From Aureimonas ureilytica (GTDB taxonomy: Bacteria > Pseudomonadota > Alphaproteobacteria > Rhizobiales > Rhizobiaceae), in NCBI RefSeq assembly GCF_001475935.1, contig NZ_LDQA01000061.1:1-54753 (forward strand): DNA of 54,753 nt. Direction: 5' to 3'. Positions 30,319 through 39,913 of this stretch are shown piece by piece. Below the pieces are notes generated by a model that saw only the letters and a program-made list of their open reading frames with translations, was not told the DNA's origin and ran no database searches. Each line of letters begins with the position of its first letter. Position 1 is the stretch's first letter. The position numbers and the translations under genes were made by a program.

Positions 30319-31011
30319 TCACAGGGGCGCGGCCCGCAGTCCGAGCGGCACCTGCGCCTTCGCGTCAGCCCCGCGCAAGTAAAGCGGCAGCGGCGGCCCG
30401 TCCGGCGCGCGCGCCGCACCCAGCCGCGCCAAAGCCGCGATCGAGACGAAGCGTCGCTCGGCCAAAAACAGCGCCGCGCCCTCGCCCAATACGCCCGCCG
30501 CGATTGCCACGCCCGTGCCGACGACGCGCAATCCCGCGCCCGCTGATGCGACAAAGGCGGGCAAGGCGTCCGGCGCAAGCGCTTCCGGCTCGCGCAACGT
30601 CTCGCCGCCTTGCGCGAAGAGCGCGGCATAGACCTCGCCGCGCTTGGCGTCATGGACGGTCAGAACCGGGCCTTCGCCCCATTCCGGCTCGGCCAAGGCT
30701 TCCAGTGTGGAGATGCCGACCGAGGGCACGCCCAGCGAAATCTGCAGGCCTCGCGCGGCGGCGACGCCCACACGAATGCCCGTGAAGGAGCCCGGCCCGA
30801 TGCAGACCGCGAGCTTGGCCACCTCGCTCCAGTCCGCGCCCGCGTCAGCCAGCACGGATTGCAGCAGGTCCATCAGCCGCTCGGCATGGCCGCGCCCGAT
30901 CTCGTCCTCGCGCAGGGCCGCTAGGCTGCGGTCGGACAGGCGCAGGAGCGCCGCCGAGCAGCGCTCGTTCGCCGTGTCGATCGCCAGCAGCAGGTCCTTG
31001 TTGTCGGGCAC
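30319..31011 (-). CDS. tsaB: tRNA threonylcarbamoyladenosine protein TsaB
   Basis: Partner of TsaD and TsaE in making t6A37 in ANN-decoding tRNAs. The 230-residue protein has the ASKHA-fold start LLAIDTANERCSAALL, the HAERLMDLLQSVLADAG helix and CIGPGSFTGIRVGVAAARGL, the family signature. No ATG lies at the right place; a GTG at 31011 (followed by PDNKDLLLAIDTA) with GGAG about nine bases upstream is the best start. It follows nfuA after 14 bases and precedes rimI. The reading frame runs far upstream through nfuA on the same strand but that part is not similar to anything in the family. Confidence 0.92.
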   Translation of the reverse strand: MPDNKDLLLAIDTANERCSAALLRLSDRSLAALREDEIGRGHAERLMDLLQSVLADAGADWSEVAKLAVCIGPGSFTGIRVGVAAARGLQISLGVPSVGISTLEALAEPEWGEGPVLTVHDAKRGEVYAALFAQGGETLREPEALAPDALPAFVASAGAGLRVVGTGVAIAAGVLGEGAALFLAERRFVSIAALARLGAARAPDGPPLPLYLRGADAKAQVPLGLRAAPL

Positions 31012-31025
31012 GAAAGCGGCTCCGA

Positions 31026-31604
31026 TCAGGCCGCTTCCATCGCCTCGACGGCTTCGACCTCGGGCACGAAATGGCGCAGGAGGTTTTCGATGCCGTGCTT
31101 CAGCGTTGCGGTGGACGACGGGCAGCCGGCGCAGGAGCCGCGCATGTTGAGGAAGACGACGCCGTCGCGGAAGCCGCGGAAGGTGATGTCGCCGCCATCC
31201 TGCGCCACCGCCGGGCGAACGCGGGTGTCGAGCAGTTCCTTGATCGTGGAGACGATGCCCTCGTCCGACTCGTCGAAGAATTCCTCGCCGGAGTCCGACG
31301 CCGCCATGCCGCTGGCGCTCGGCGCCATGACCGGCTCGCCCGACAGGAAATGCTCCATGATGGAGGCGAGGATCGCGGGCTTCAGATGCGCCCAGTCCGT
31401 CGCGTCCTTGGACACGGTGATAAAGTCGTAGCCGAAGAAGACGCCGGTGACGCCCTGGATGGCCATGAGCTTGCCCGCGAGGCGCGAGCGGGCGGCCGCT
31501 TCCGCGGCTTCCAGAAACTCGGCCGTGCCGTTTTCCAGAACCACCCGGCCGGGCAGGAACTTGAGGGTCTGCGGATTGGGGGTGGATTCGGTCTGGATGA
31601 ACAT
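31026..31604 (-). CDS. NfuA-like Fe-S cluster scaffold/carrier (NifU family)
   Basis: A 192-residue protein with an N-terminal Nfu_N domain (MFIQTESTPNPQTLKFLPGR, the family start) and a C-terminal NifU-like domain with the cluster-binding CxxC in GSCAGCPSS. It accepts and delivers 4Fe-4S clusters to target enzymes; MiaB downstream in the same cluster is one such Fe-S enzyme. Start 31604 is fixed by the conserved N-terminus. First gene of the long minus-strand run that continues through tsaB, rimI and plsC. Confidence 0.95.
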   Translation of the reverse strand: MFIQTESTPNPQTLKFLPGRVVLENGTAEFLEAAEAAARSRLAGKLMAIQGVTGVFFGYDFITVSKDATDWAHLKPAILASIMEHFLSGEPVMAPSASGMAASDSGEEFFDESDEGIVSTIKELLDTRVRPAVAQDGGDITFRGFRDGVVFLNMRGSCAGCPSSTATLKHGIENLLRHFVPEVEAVEAMEAA

Positions 31605-31803
31605 GGGCTGCGTCCGCCAAGAGGATTGACGCTTTGTCCTTGGGGACAAGGCTTGACCCCGAGATAAGCCCCCGCGCTCGCGCCCGCAAGCACAAGAGCC
31701 GTGTCCGCTCCGTCCACAGTTCCGCAGAAGAGAGACCGACCGGACGCAACGATGCGGCCCTCTCGCCATTTCCGCCCTGCCGACAGTATCGAGGGGACAG
31801 GTC

Positions 31804-32772
31804 ATGGCATCACATTCGGGGGCGCAGTCCGGCGGCTCGCAAAAGGTCATCTATGCCGCGCTCGCCGGAAATCTTCTGATCGCCATCACCAAATTCGTGG
31901 CGGCGGCCTATTCCGGCTCCTCGGCGATGGTCAGCGAGGGCGTGCATTCGCTGGTGGATACCGGCAACGAGGTCCTGCTTCTTTACGGCACGCGCCGCGC
32001 GGCCCGCCCGGCGGATCGCACCCACCCGCTCGGCCATGGGCGAGAGCTCTATTTCTGGACCTTCATCGTCGCGCTTCTGGTTTTCGCGCTGGGGGCCGGC
32101 GTCTCGATCTACGAGGGCATCTCGCACATGCTGGCCCCCGAGCCGATCGAGGACCCGACCATCACCTATGTTGTGCTCGGCCTGTCCTTCCTGTTCGAAG
32201 GCTTTTCCTGGGTCGTGGCGCTCAAGGAGTTTCGCGTCACCAAGGGTCGGCTCGGCTATATCGAGGCGGTGAAGCGCTCCAAGGACCCGACGACCTTCAC
32301 CGTCCTGTTCGAGGACAGCGCGGCCTTGATCGGCCTCGCCATCGCCTTCGTCGGCATCTTTCTGGCGCAGGCGCTGGATATGCCGGAACTCGACGGCGCG
32401 GCCTCGATCGGCATCGGCCTCGTTCTCGCGGCCACGGCCATTTTCCTAGCGCGCGAAAGCAAGGGCCTCCTGATCGGCGAGGCCGCCGCGCCCGCCACGC
32501 AGGCCGCGATCCTGGCGATCGCGGAGAGCGACCCCGGCGTACAGAGCGCCAATGGCGTCGTCACCGTGCATCTCGGCCCGACGCAGATCGTCGCGGCCCT
32601 CAGCGCCGAGTTCGAGGACGCCATGACCGCGCCCGAGATCGAGGCGAGCGTTCACCGCATCGAAGCGGCCATCCGCGCCGCGCATCCCGAGATCACGACT
32701 CTCTTCGTCAAGCCGCAGACGCACCGCACCTTCGCCGAACGCGCCCGGCGCATCGAGGAACAAAGCGAGTAA
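31804..32772 (+). CDS. Cation diffusion facilitator (CDF) metal transporter
   Basis: A 322-residue inner-membrane divalent-metal/proton antiporter. Helices begin at LAGNLLIAITKFVAAAY; the metal-site motif HSLVDTGN (HxxxD) is in helix II, and further hydrophobic helices follow (TFIVALLVFALGAGVSIYEG; ITYVVLGLSFLFEGFSWVVA; SAALIGLAIAFVGIFLAQAL), with a second DxxxS-type segment. The C-terminal cytoplasmic domain is of the dimerising type. Likely exports Zn, Fe or Mn; specificity is not clear. Start 31804 follows GAGGGGACAGG. It stands alone between two minus-strand genes. Confidence 0.93.
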   Translation: MASHSGAQSGGSQKVIYAALAGNLLIAITKFVAAAYSGSSAMVSEGVHSLVDTGNEVLLLYGTRRAARPADRTHPLGHGRELYFWTFIVALLVFALGAGVSIYEGISHMLAPEPIEDPTITYVVLGLSFLFEGFSWVVALKEFRVTKGRLGYIEAVKRSKDPTTFTVLFEDSAALIGLAIAFVGIFLAQALDMPELDGAASIGIGLVLAATAIFLARESKGLLIGEAAAPATQAAILAIAESDPGVQSANGVVTVHLGPTQIVAALSAEFEDAMTAPEIEASVHRIEAAIRAAHPEITTLFVKPQTHRTFAERARRIEEQSE

Positions 32773-32817
32773 GTGAGCGTCCGACGAGCCGGAGCGGTCG
32801 CGCTTCGGCTCGGCTCC

Positions 32818-33309
32818 TCAGCAAAGACTTTCGATTTCCTCGTCGCTCAGGGTCGCCGGCACGATCGTCACCGGAATCGGGAAGGCCGAGCCGGAGCCCG
32901 CCACCGCCGAGACCAGCGGCCCCGGTCCGTCCGAGGCATCGCTCGCCGCCAGAACCAGGATCGCGATTTCGCGGTCCGCCTCGATCAGCGTGCGGATTTC
33001 GTCCGCCGTCTTGCCCTCGCGCAGGATCGTCTCGGCCTCGATGCCGACCGCCGTGCGGATGTCTTCGGCCAAGCGCGACAGGCGCGTCTGCGCCTCCTCC
33101 TCGGCCTCGGCGCGCATGATGTCGCCGACGCCGAGCCATTGCGTGAAGTCCGCCGCGTCGATCACATAGAGAAACACGACCGCGCCGCCGCTCGCCTTGG
33201 CGCGCCGAGCCGCATAGGCCGCCGCCCGCCCGCATTCGGGCGTCTCATCGACCACCGCCAGAAATTTGCGCCGCCCACCGGCGTCGCGCCCGAGTCGCTT
33301 GGATACCAT
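32818..33309 (-). CDS. Universal stress protein family
   Basis: A 163-residue Usp-fold protein. FLAVVDETPECGRAAAYAARRA at about residues 16-37 and VVFLYVID follow the classical pattern; the C-terminal half (REGKTADEIRTLIEADREIAILVLAASDAS then PIPVTIVPATLSDEE) is less typical in that the glycine-rich ATP-binding loop (GxxGxGS) is replaced by SDASDGPGPLVSAVAGSGSA, where only the final GSGS is preserved. Usp proteins are linked to stress survival and dormancy. In relatives a Usp gene often follows trpS as here. Upstream lies the cluster of hairpins. Confidence 0.85.
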   Translation of the reverse strand: MVSKRLGRDAGGRRKFLAVVDETPECGRAAAYAARRAKASGGAVVFLYVIDAADFTQWLGVGDIMRAEAEEEAQTRLSRLAEDIRTAVGIEAETILREGKTADEIRTLIEADREIAILVLAASDASDGPGPLVSAVAGSGSAFPIPVTIVPATLSDEEIESLC

Positions 33310-33358
33310 GGCCGGACCATGCCAGCCTGCTTGGGCTCCGGCAAGCGGGTGGGTTGAT

Positions 33359-33539
33359 GGCGGGGCTACCGCCCCGAACCCCGTCCGGGAAAGACTTCCT
33401 GGACCCTTCCCTTCTTTTGGGACTTTTCCGAGATTGGGGAGGGCCGGCGGCCCTCCCCAATCTCGGACACATGCCAAACGAATGAGGGGTTCAGGGGAAA
33501 TCATTTCCCCTGACGGGGGTGCGGGGGCAGCGCCCCCGC
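33359..33539. repeat. Cluster of five strong hairpins between trpS and the usp gene
   Basis: Five inverted repeats in 181 bases: 33361-33376 (CGGGG/CCCCG); 33383-33404 (9-base arms, one G-T, GTCCGGGAA/TTCCTGGAC); 33428-33466 (perfect 19-base arms around one base); 33491-33513 (perfect 11-base arms around one base); 33521-33539 (GCGGGGGC/GCCCCCGC, 3-base loop). None is followed by a clear T run. They resemble the palindromic intergenic elements known from alphaproteobacterial genomes. Confidence 0.8.
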
Positions 33540-33553
33540 GTCGTCCTACCAGC

Positions 33554-34618
33554 TCAGCCCAAGAGGCCGAGGATGGACTTGACGTCGGCGAGCGTCCGGT
33601 CCGCGAGGGCGCGGGCGCGTTCGGCGCCGTCCTTAAGGGTGCGGTCGATTTCGGCGGGGTCGGAGAGGACGCGGCGCATGTCGCCGGCGATGGGCGCGAG
33701 CTTGTCGACGGCGAGATCGGCGAGAGCCGGCTTGAATTCTGAGAAGGGACGACCGCCGAATTCGGTGAGGATGTCGGCCTTCGAGCGACCGGACAGCGCA
33801 GCATAGATGCCGACGAGATTGTCGGCCTCGGGCCGCCCGGCGAGGCCGGCGGGTTCGGAGGGCAGCGCGTCCGGGTCGGTCTTGGCCTTGCGGATTTTCT
33901 TGGCGATGGTCTCGTCGTCGTCGGTGAGGTTGATGCGCGAGAGGTCGGAGGGGTCCGACTTCGACATTTTCTTGGAGCCGTCCTTGAGGCTCATGACGCG
34001 CGTCGCCGGCCCTTCGATCAGGGGCTCGGCCAGCGGGAAATAGCCGTTGACGGTTTCATCGCCCATGGCCATGGGCACGCCGAGCCCCTTGGCCTCGATG
34101 CGGGCGGAGAAATCGTGGTTGAACTTGGTCGCGATGTCACGCGTCAGTTCGAGATGCTGCTTCTGGTCGTCGCCGACGGGCACGTGCGTCGCGCGATAGA
34201 GAAGGATGTCGGCGGCCATGAGGCTGGGATAGGCGAGAAGACCCAGCGAAGCGTTCTCGCGGTCCTTGCCGGCCTTGTCCTTGAACTGGGTCATGCGCGT
34301 CATCCAGCCGATGCGCGCGACGCAATTGAAGATCCAGGCAAGTTCCGAATGGCCGGGCACGGCGGCCTGATTGAAGACGATGTGGCGCTTGGGGTCGATG
34401 CCGGCCGCGAGATAGGCGGCGGCGATCTCGCGCGTCTGCTGGGCGAGATCCTCCTGCACGAGCTGCGCGGTGAGGGCATGAAGGTCCACGACGCAGAAGA
34501 TGCAGTCCTGCGTGTCCTGCAAGGCGACGAACTTCTGGATGGCGCCGAGATAGTTCCCGAGATGGAGATTGCCGGTCGGCTGGATGCCGGAAAAGACGAG
34601 GGGCTTGAAATCGGCCAT
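33554..34618 (-). CDS. trpS: Tryptophanyl-tRNA synthetase
   Basis: Class Ic aminoacyl-tRNA synthetase charging tRNA-Trp. The 354-residue protein has the first signature [10 protein letters not shown] (HIGH-like) at about residues 14-23 and the second, KKMSKSD (KMSKS), at about 205-211, with [13 protein letters not shown] between them. Length is normal for rhizobia. Start 34618 ([13 protein letters not shown]) is given by the family; an upstream extension has no similarity. Part of the mutS-glnD-murJ-trpS-usp order conserved in Rhizobiales, here broken by an insertion of the DUF3597 gene on the other strand. Confidence 0.97.
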   Translation of the reverse strand: MADFKPLVFSGIQPTGNLHLGNYLGAIQKFVALQDTQDCIFCVVDLHALTAQLVQEDLAQQTREIAAAYLAAGIDPKRHIVFNQAAVPGHSELAWIFNCVARIGWMTRMTQFKDKAGKDRENASLGLLAYPSLMAADILLYRATHVPVGDDQKQHLELTRDIATKFNHDFSARIEAKGLGVPMAMGDETVNGYFPLAEPLIEGPATRVMSLKDGSKKMSKSDPSDLSRINLTDDDETIAKKIRKAKTDPDALPSEPAGLAGRPEADNLVGIYAALSGRSKADILTEFGGRPFSEFKPALADLAVDKLAPIAGDMRRVLSDPAEIDRTLKDGAERARALADRTLADVKSILGLLG

Positions 34619-34730
34619 GGGGAAACTCCGAAAGCGGCGGCCCGGAGACGAACGCCGGTTGGCGCGCTTATGGCGAAGCGAAGCCCGCGCCGCAAGCGGG
34701 CTAAGCGGGAAGCCGGCCCCCACGTCCGGC

Positions 34731-34756
34731 GGAACCAAGCGCAGCGGATCGTCGTC
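34731..34756 (+). promoter_or_regulatory. EcfG-type promoter candidate for the DUF3597 gene
   Basis: GGAAC (34731-34735), 17 bases, CGTC (34753-34756). The general-stress sigma factor EcfG of Rhizobiales uses GGAAC-N16/17-CGTT; here the -35 is exact and the -10 matches three of four. It lies about 60 bases before the start. Confidence 0.48.
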
Positions 34757-34813
34757 TCCCCTTACGAAGGATCAAGGGCCGTTTTAGAGCCCTCATTGCC
34801 AAGGAGAGACGAT

Positions 34814-35305
34814 ATGGGTTTTTTCGACCGCATCCGGGACAAGATTTTCGGCAGCGCCGAGGCGGCCGAACCGGCGCAGCAGCCAACTACGGCGCCCACG
34901 CCCGCCCCATCGCCAGCCCCGACTCCCGCTCCTGCCTCCGCTGGCGGTGCGCCGGCTTCCGCGCCCGCCGCGCCTCAGCCGCAGACGCCTGCTCCTGCCT
35001 CGCCCGCTGCGCCGGCCGGCACGCCTTCCACCAGCGCCCCCAGCCAGCCGGTGGACGTCGCCGCCATTTTGGAAACGAAAGCCAAGGCGGCCGGCCAGCC
35101 GCTCGACTGGCGGCGGTCGATTGTCGATCTCCTGAAGCTGCTGGATCTCGACTCGAGCCTGTCGGCCCGCAAGGAACTGGCTCAGGAGCTTCACTATACC
35201 GGCGACACGAATGACTCCGCGACCATGAACACATGGCTGCACAAGGCGGTCATGACGAAGCTTGCCGAGAATGGCGGGCAGGTTCCCGCCGACCTTCGCG
35301 ACTGA
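34814..35305 (+). CDS. DUF3597 domain protein with Pro/Ala linker
   Basis: A 163-residue protein of unknown function. It begins MGFFDRIRDKIFG, continues with a 60-residue linker made of Pro, Ala, Thr and Ser (about residues 18-77), and ends in a conserved DUF3597 domain (VDVAAILETKAKAAG, DWRRSIVDLLKLLDLDSSL, ELAQELHYTGDTNDSATMN), which is predicted helical and resembles a small peptidoglycan- or protein-binding fold; its role is not established. No signal peptide. Ribosome site AAGGAGAG lies six bases before the ATG. Convergent with murJ (16 bases apart). Confidence 0.88.
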   Translation: MGFFDRIRDKIFGSAEAAEPAQQPTTAPTPAPSPAPTPAPASAGGAPASAPAAPQPQTPAPASPAAPAGTPSTSAPSQPVDVAAILETKAKAAGQPLDWRRSIVDLLKLLDLDSSLSARKELAQELHYTGDTNDSATMNTWLHKAVMTKLAENGGQVPADLRD

Positions 35306-35321
35306 CGAAAGGCGCCGGTGC

Positions 35322-36935
35322 TCAGACCCGCTTCGAGCGCCGGCCCTTCAGGAGATTGCGCACCATGGCGCGGTCGGCCGCGCCGGTGGCCAGCGCGAGG
35401 CCGAAATAAACCGCCATGGCGACAGCCACGATGGCGAGGATCGCGAGTCCTTGCGTCAGCGCGCCGACACCGGTTGCGAGATAGGGCGCGAGGCGCTCCA
35501 ACAGGAACCAGACCACGCCGCCCATCGCGCCGGCCGACAGGATCACCAGCACTGATCGCTTCACCAGCGCCATGTCCACATGCCAAAGGCCCTGACGACG
35601 CAGGCCTTCGAACAGGAGCCACGCGTTGAGCCAGCCGGCCAGCGTGGTGGCGAGCGCGATGCCCTGCTCGGCATAGAACCAGAAGAGCACGAAGGAGAGG
35701 ACGGTGTTGGCGGCGGCCGAAATGCCCGTCACGATCATTGGAACCCGCGTGTTCTCGCGCGCGAAATAGCCGGGCGAGAAGACCTTGATCAGCACGAAGG
35801 CCGGCAGGCCGAGCGCATAGAGGCCGAGCACGGCGGCGACCTGATGCGTCGTCTCCGGCAGAAAGGCCCCGCGCTCGTAGATCAGACGGATGATCGGTTC
35901 CGGCATGACATAGAGCGCGATCGCAGCCGGGACGGTGAGAAACAGCGCGAATTCCAGCGAGCGGTTCTGCGTGTGCTGGGCTTCCTCGGCGCGGCCAGCC
36001 TTCAAGGCGCGCGCGAGTTCGGGCAGGAGCACGACCCCGATGGCGACGCCCACCATGCCGAGCGGCAGCTGATAGGGCCGGTCGGCATATTGCAGGATCG
36101 ACACAGCGCCCGGTTTGTAGGAGGCGATGGCCTGTCCCACGAAGAGGTTGATCTGCGTGATGCCGCCGATCAGGGCGGCTGGACCGGCCAGGATCAGGAG
36201 GCGCTTGAGCGCGGGCGTCCAGCGCGGGCGCTTGAGCGCCACGGAAAAGCCGGCCATGCGCATGGCGACCGTGACCATCAGGAGCTGCGCGACGCCGGCA
36301 AACAGGACGCCCCAGCTCATCAGGAAGCCGATCGTCTGCTGGTCCGACCCGTTCCACCAGCACCAGGCGAGAACGCCGATCAGCGCGAAGTTTAGGATGG
36401 TGGGCGCGGCAGCGGCGGCGAAGAAGCGGCGGAAGGCGTTCAGAATCCCCGACACCATCGCCATCAGCGACATGCAGGCGAGATAGGGAAACATGATGCG
36501 CGAGAAGGCGATGGTGATCGCGTAGCGGTCCTCGCAGGAAATCTGCTGGCCGAGCGTCTGCGGATCGTCGATGCAGGCGGCAAGACCCGGCGCGATGATC
36601 GTCTTCACCAGCGCCGGCATGAAGACCATGGCCGCGACGGTGACGACCAGAAGCACGGTGAAGAGCGTCGAGAAGATCTCGGTGGCAAAGCGCTTGGCCC
36701 CCTCCTCGCCCTCTTCTTCCAGCGAGCGCGCGAAAAGCGGAATGAAGGCGGCGTTGAACGCCCCTTCCGCGAAGAGGCGGCGGAACAGGTTGGGAAAGCG
36801 GAAGGCGAGGTTGAACGCGTCCGCGACCGGCCCGACGCCGAGCGCCGAGGCCATCATCATTTCGCGGGTGAAACCGAAGACGCGGGAAATCAGCGTCGCG
36901 CCACCAACCGTGGCGAACTTCTTCAATAGGCTCAA
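35322..36935 (-). CDS. murJ: Lipid II flippase MurJ (MviN)
   Basis: Polytopic membrane protein that flips the peptidoglycan precursor lipid II to the periplasm. The 537-residue protein has the family start ([27 protein letters not shown]), [17 protein letters not shown] in the first cytoplasmic loop, and about 14 hydrophobic helices. No ATG is available: TTG at 36935 overlaps the glnD stop as TTGA and gives the right N-terminus. In Rhizobiales mviN directly follows glnD as here. The last gene of this group before the convergent DUF3597 gene. Confidence 0.95.
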   Translation of the reverse strand: MSLLKKFATVGGATLISRVFGFTREMMMASALGVGPVADAFNLAFRFPNLFRRLFAEGAFNAAFIPLFARSLEEEGEEGAKRFATEIFSTLFTVLLVVTVAAMVFMPALVKTIIAPGLAACIDDPQTLGQQISCEDRYAITIAFSRIMFPYLACMSLMAMVSGILNAFRRFFAAAAAPTILNFALIGVLAWCWWNGSDQQTIGFLMSWGVLFAGVAQLLMVTVAMRMAGFSVALKRPRWTPALKRLLILAGPAALIGGITQINLFVGQAIASYKPGAVSILQYADRPYQLPLGMVGVAIGVVLLPELARALKAGRAEEAQHTQNRSLEFALFLTVPAAIALYVMPEPIIRLIYERGAFLPETTHQVAAVLGLYALGLPAFVLIKVFSPGYFARENTRVPMIVTGISAAANTVLSFVLFWFYAEQGIALATTLAGWLNAWLLFEGLRRQGLWHVDMALVKRSVLVILSAGAMGGVVWFLLERLAPYLATGVGALTQGLAILAIVAVAMAVYFGLALATGAADRAMVRNLLKGRRSKRV

Positions 36936-39817
36936 GAGACGATTCCGAAGGCGACCGGAGAGGGTTTGGCGGTGGCGGAGGAGAGTTCGCCCTCCGGGCT
37001 GTCGAACACGGCGAGAAGCCGGCGGCGGATGCGCTCGGCCCGGCCCTCGCCGATGATCTTGAGGCCCAGAAGGTCGGTGACGTAGAAGACGTCCACCACC
37101 TTTTCGCCGAATGTGGTGATGTGGGCGGAGCGGATGTCGAGCGAGAGATCGGAAATCGCGCCGGTCAGATCGGCCAGAAGCCCCGGCCGGTCCAGCCCCT
37201 CGACCTCCACCACCGTCAGGCGGTTCGACAGATCGTTGCGCACCTCGACGCGCGGCGCGACCGCGAAGGACTGGGTGGAGCGCGTCGGGCGGCGGCGCGC
37301 CAGAAGCGCGGGGATCGCCTCGCGCCCGCCCAGCAGCGCCTCCACCGTCTTGGCGATGCGATCGGCGCGGCGCAGCTCGTCGGCATCCTCGGCGAAGTCG
37401 CGCGTGATGGTGACGATGTCGAGCGCGCGCCCGTCGGTCATGGTGAAGATCTGCGCGTCGGCGATGTTGGCGCCGGCCGCCGCGCACGAGCCCGCGATCA
37501 GCGAGAGAAGGCGCGGATGGTCGGGCGCCAGAACCGTGATCTCGGTCACGCCCCGGAACTTGTCGGTGCGCGCGACGGTGGCGAGACTCTGGCCCTTTTC
37601 GTCGGCGGCATCGATGAACTCGGCATGGCGCACCTGATCGTCCAGCGGCACGGTCAGCATGTAATTGTCGTAATGCTGCTCGACGCGCGCCGCGCGGCGC
37701 TCCTCCGGCCAGTCCTTCAGCCGCTCGGCCAATTCGCGCCGGGCAAAATCGGCGCGCTGGCGGCGCGAGGATTCGGAATAGCCGCCGGTCAGAAGCAGCT
37801 CGGTTTCCGCATAGAGCGTGCGGATGAGCTGGCCCTTCCAGTTGTTCCACACGCCGGGGCCGACCGCGCGAATGTCGCAGACGGTCAGGATCGTCAGCAG
37901 CTTCAGCCGGTCCAGCGTCTGCACCCGCTCGGCGAAGTCGCGGATCGTCTTGCGGTCGGTCAGGTCGCGCTGCTGGGCGGTCATCGAGAGAACGAGATGC
38001 TCCTGCACCAGCCAGGCGACGAGTTCGGTCTCGCGCTCGTCCAGCCCGAGGCGCGGGCAAAGCTCCTCGGCAATGGCCGCGCCGGCCACCGAGTGATCCT
38101 CCGGCCGACCCTTGGCGATGTCATGCAGAAGCAGCGCGACATAAAGGGGTACGCGGTCGCGGATCGTCTCCACGAAGCCGCTCGTCATGGGCAGTTCGCT
38201 GGCGAGTTCGCCGTGTTCGAGGCGCGACATGCCGGCGACGGTGCGCAGCAAGTGCTCGTCCACCGTGTAGGAATGATACATGTTGAACTGCATCATCGAC
38301 ACGATCTTGCCGAACTCGGGTATGAAGCGGCCGAGCACGCCCGCCTCGTTCATCCGCCGCAGGTGCAGTTCGGGATTGTTGCGATCCGTCAGCACGTCCA
38401 AGAACAGGCTGTTGGCTTCCGGGTTGGCGCGCAGCGCCCCGTCCACCAAGCGCAGCGAGCGGCGCACGAGCTTCAGCGCGTCGGGGTGATATTCAAGATC
38501 GTGCGCGGCGGCGAGCTTGAACAGGCGCAGGAGATTGACCGGGTCGTCCGTGAAGACGTTCCGATTGGCGACCGTGATGCGGTTGTTGTCGATCAGAAAG
38601 GCGAGCGTGCCAGGAATCTGCCGGGTGCGGCGGCGGAAGGAGCGCACGAAGCCGCGAAAGCCCGGCGCGTCCTTGGCATTTTCCTCTTCCAGCGCGGCGC
38701 AGAAAATGCCGGTGAGATCGCCTACATCCTTGGCGATCAGGAAGTAGTGCTTCATGAAGCGCTCGACATCCGTCAGCCCAGGATGGGTGTTGTAGCCGAG
38801 CCGCGAGGCGATCTCGCGCTGGAGGTCGAAGGAGAGGCGCTCTTCCGGCTTGCCCGTCAGGAAATGCATGTGGCAGCGCACGGCCCAGAGGAAATCCTCG
38901 GCCTTCTCGAACAGGCGCGCCTCGCGCCGCGAGAAGATACCGGCCGCCACCAGTTCCTCGCGCGTATTGACGCGGTAATGATCCTTGGCGATCCAGAAGA
39001 GCGTGTGAAGGTCGCGAAGCCCGCCCTTGCCCTCCTTCACATTGGGCTCGACCAGATAGCGCGTGTCGCCCGTCTTGCGGTGGCGCACGTCGCGCTCGGC
39101 GAGCTTGGCGGCGATGAAGGCGCGGCCGGTGCCGGCCGTTACCTCCGCGTCGAACCGGCGGCCGAGATCGGTGAAGAGAGCCTCCTCGCCGCAGATCAGC
39201 CGGCGCTCCAGAAGCGCGGTGCGGATGGTGAAATCCTCGGCCGACAGGCGCACGCATTCCTCGACCGAGCGCGTGGCGTGGCCGACCTTCAGCCCGAGAT
39301 CCCATAGGAGATAGAGGAGATATTCGGCAACCTGCTCGCCCAGGGCCGTCTGCTTGTAGGGCAGGAGAAACAGAAGATCGATGTCGGAGCCCGGCGCCAG
39401 CGTCCCACGCCCATAGCCGCCGACGGCGCAGATCGCCATGCGCTCGCCGCTGGAGAGATTGGGCGAGCCGAACACGTGATGCAGCGCGAAATCATGGACC
39501 GCGCGGATCAGCTCGTCCTGAAGATGCGAGATACGGGCCGCGCAAAGAAGTCCGCCGCCATCCTCGAAGAGAAGACGCTCGGCGGCCTTTCGCCCTTCGC
39601 TGTTGACGCGCTTGAGCAGCGCCAGCAGCCCGTTGCGCGTTTGCGAACCGGAAGCATCGCCCCCGGCCGGAATCAGCGCGGCCATGGCATCGCGTAGCGC
39701 CTTGCCGTCCACGATCTCGCCCAGCCGAAGATCGGCTTGCGACGCGACGACCTGCCGGGCTTGCGCCGGCTGGCCGCCGGACCGTTCGCGGCGGGACAGG
39801 GTCGTTTGGGCGGTCAT
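36932..39817 (-). CDS. glnD: Bifunctional PII uridylyltransferase/uridylyl-removing enzyme GlnD
   Basis: Senses glutamine and uridylylates or deuridylylates PII proteins, the central nitrogen switch. The 961-residue protein has the nucleotidyltransferase motif GGYGRGTL at residues 133-140 with Asp145 and Asp147 in GSDIDLLFL, a GlnD linker region, an HD domain with [13 protein letters not shown] for uridylyl removal, and two C-terminal ACT domains ([19 protein letters not shown] and [17 protein letters not shown]) that bind glutamine. Slightly longer than the E. coli enzyme (890). Its 3' end overlaps the murJ start by four bases. No nitrogen-control promoter was recognised upstream. Confidence 0.97.
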   Translation of the reverse strand: MTAQTTLSRRERSGGQPAQARQVVASQADLRLGEIVDGKALRDAMAALIPAGGDASGSQTRNGLLALLKRVNSEGRKAAERLLFEDGGGLLCAARISHLQDELIRAVHDFALHHVFGSPNLSSGERMAICAVGGYGRGTLAPGSDIDLLFLLPYKQTALGEQVAEYLLYLLWDLGLKVGHATRSVEECVRLSAEDFTIRTALLERRLICGEEALFTDLGRRFDAEVTAGTGRAFIAAKLAERDVRHRKTGDTRYLVEPNVKEGKGGLRDLHTLFWIAKDHYRVNTREELVAAGIFSRREARLFEKAEDFLWAVRCHMHFLTGKPEERLSFDLQREIASRLGYNTHPGLTDVERFMKHYFLIAKDVGDLTGIFCAALEEENAKDAPGFRGFVRSFRRRTRQIPGTLAFLIDNNRITVANRNVFTDDPVNLLRLFKLAAAHDLEYHPDALKLVRRSLRLVDGALRANPEANSLFLDVLTDRNNPELHLRRMNEAGVLGRFIPEFGKIVSMMQFNMYHSYTVDEHLLRTVAGMSRLEHGELASELPMTSGFVETIRDRVPLYVALLLHDIAKGRPEDHSVAGAAIAEELCPRLGLDERETELVAWLVQEHLVLSMTAQQRDLTDRKTIRDFAERVQTLDRLKLLTILTVCDIRAVGPGVWNNWKGQLIRTLYAETELLLTGGYSESSRRQRADFARRELAERLKDWPEERRAARVEQHYDNYMLTVPLDDQVRHAEFIDAADEKGQSLATVARTDKFRGVTEITVLAPDHPRLLSLIAGSCAAAGANIADAQIFTMTDGRALDIVTITRDFAEDADELRRADRIAKTVEALLGGREAIPALLARRRPTRSTQSFAVAPRVEVRNDLSNRLTVVEVEGLDRPGLLADLTGAISDLSLDIRSAHITTFGEKVVDVFYVTDLLGLKIIGEGRAERIRRRLLAVFDSPEGELSSATAKPSPVAFGIVS

Positions 39818-39913
39818 GGCACTGCCTTCTGATCGGGTGGTTGCCGCTATAGTGCATTTCCCGATCTGTCAAAAGCTTAACCGCCCAAGGTACCCCGTCC
39901 GGCGCCGGCGTCT

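Noticed and set aside
31026-31749. tsaB reading frame extending upstream over nfuA as a longer TsaB
   Set aside because: The extension overlaps the well-supported nfuA gene and has no TsaB similarity; GTG at 31011 with a ribosome site gives the normal length.
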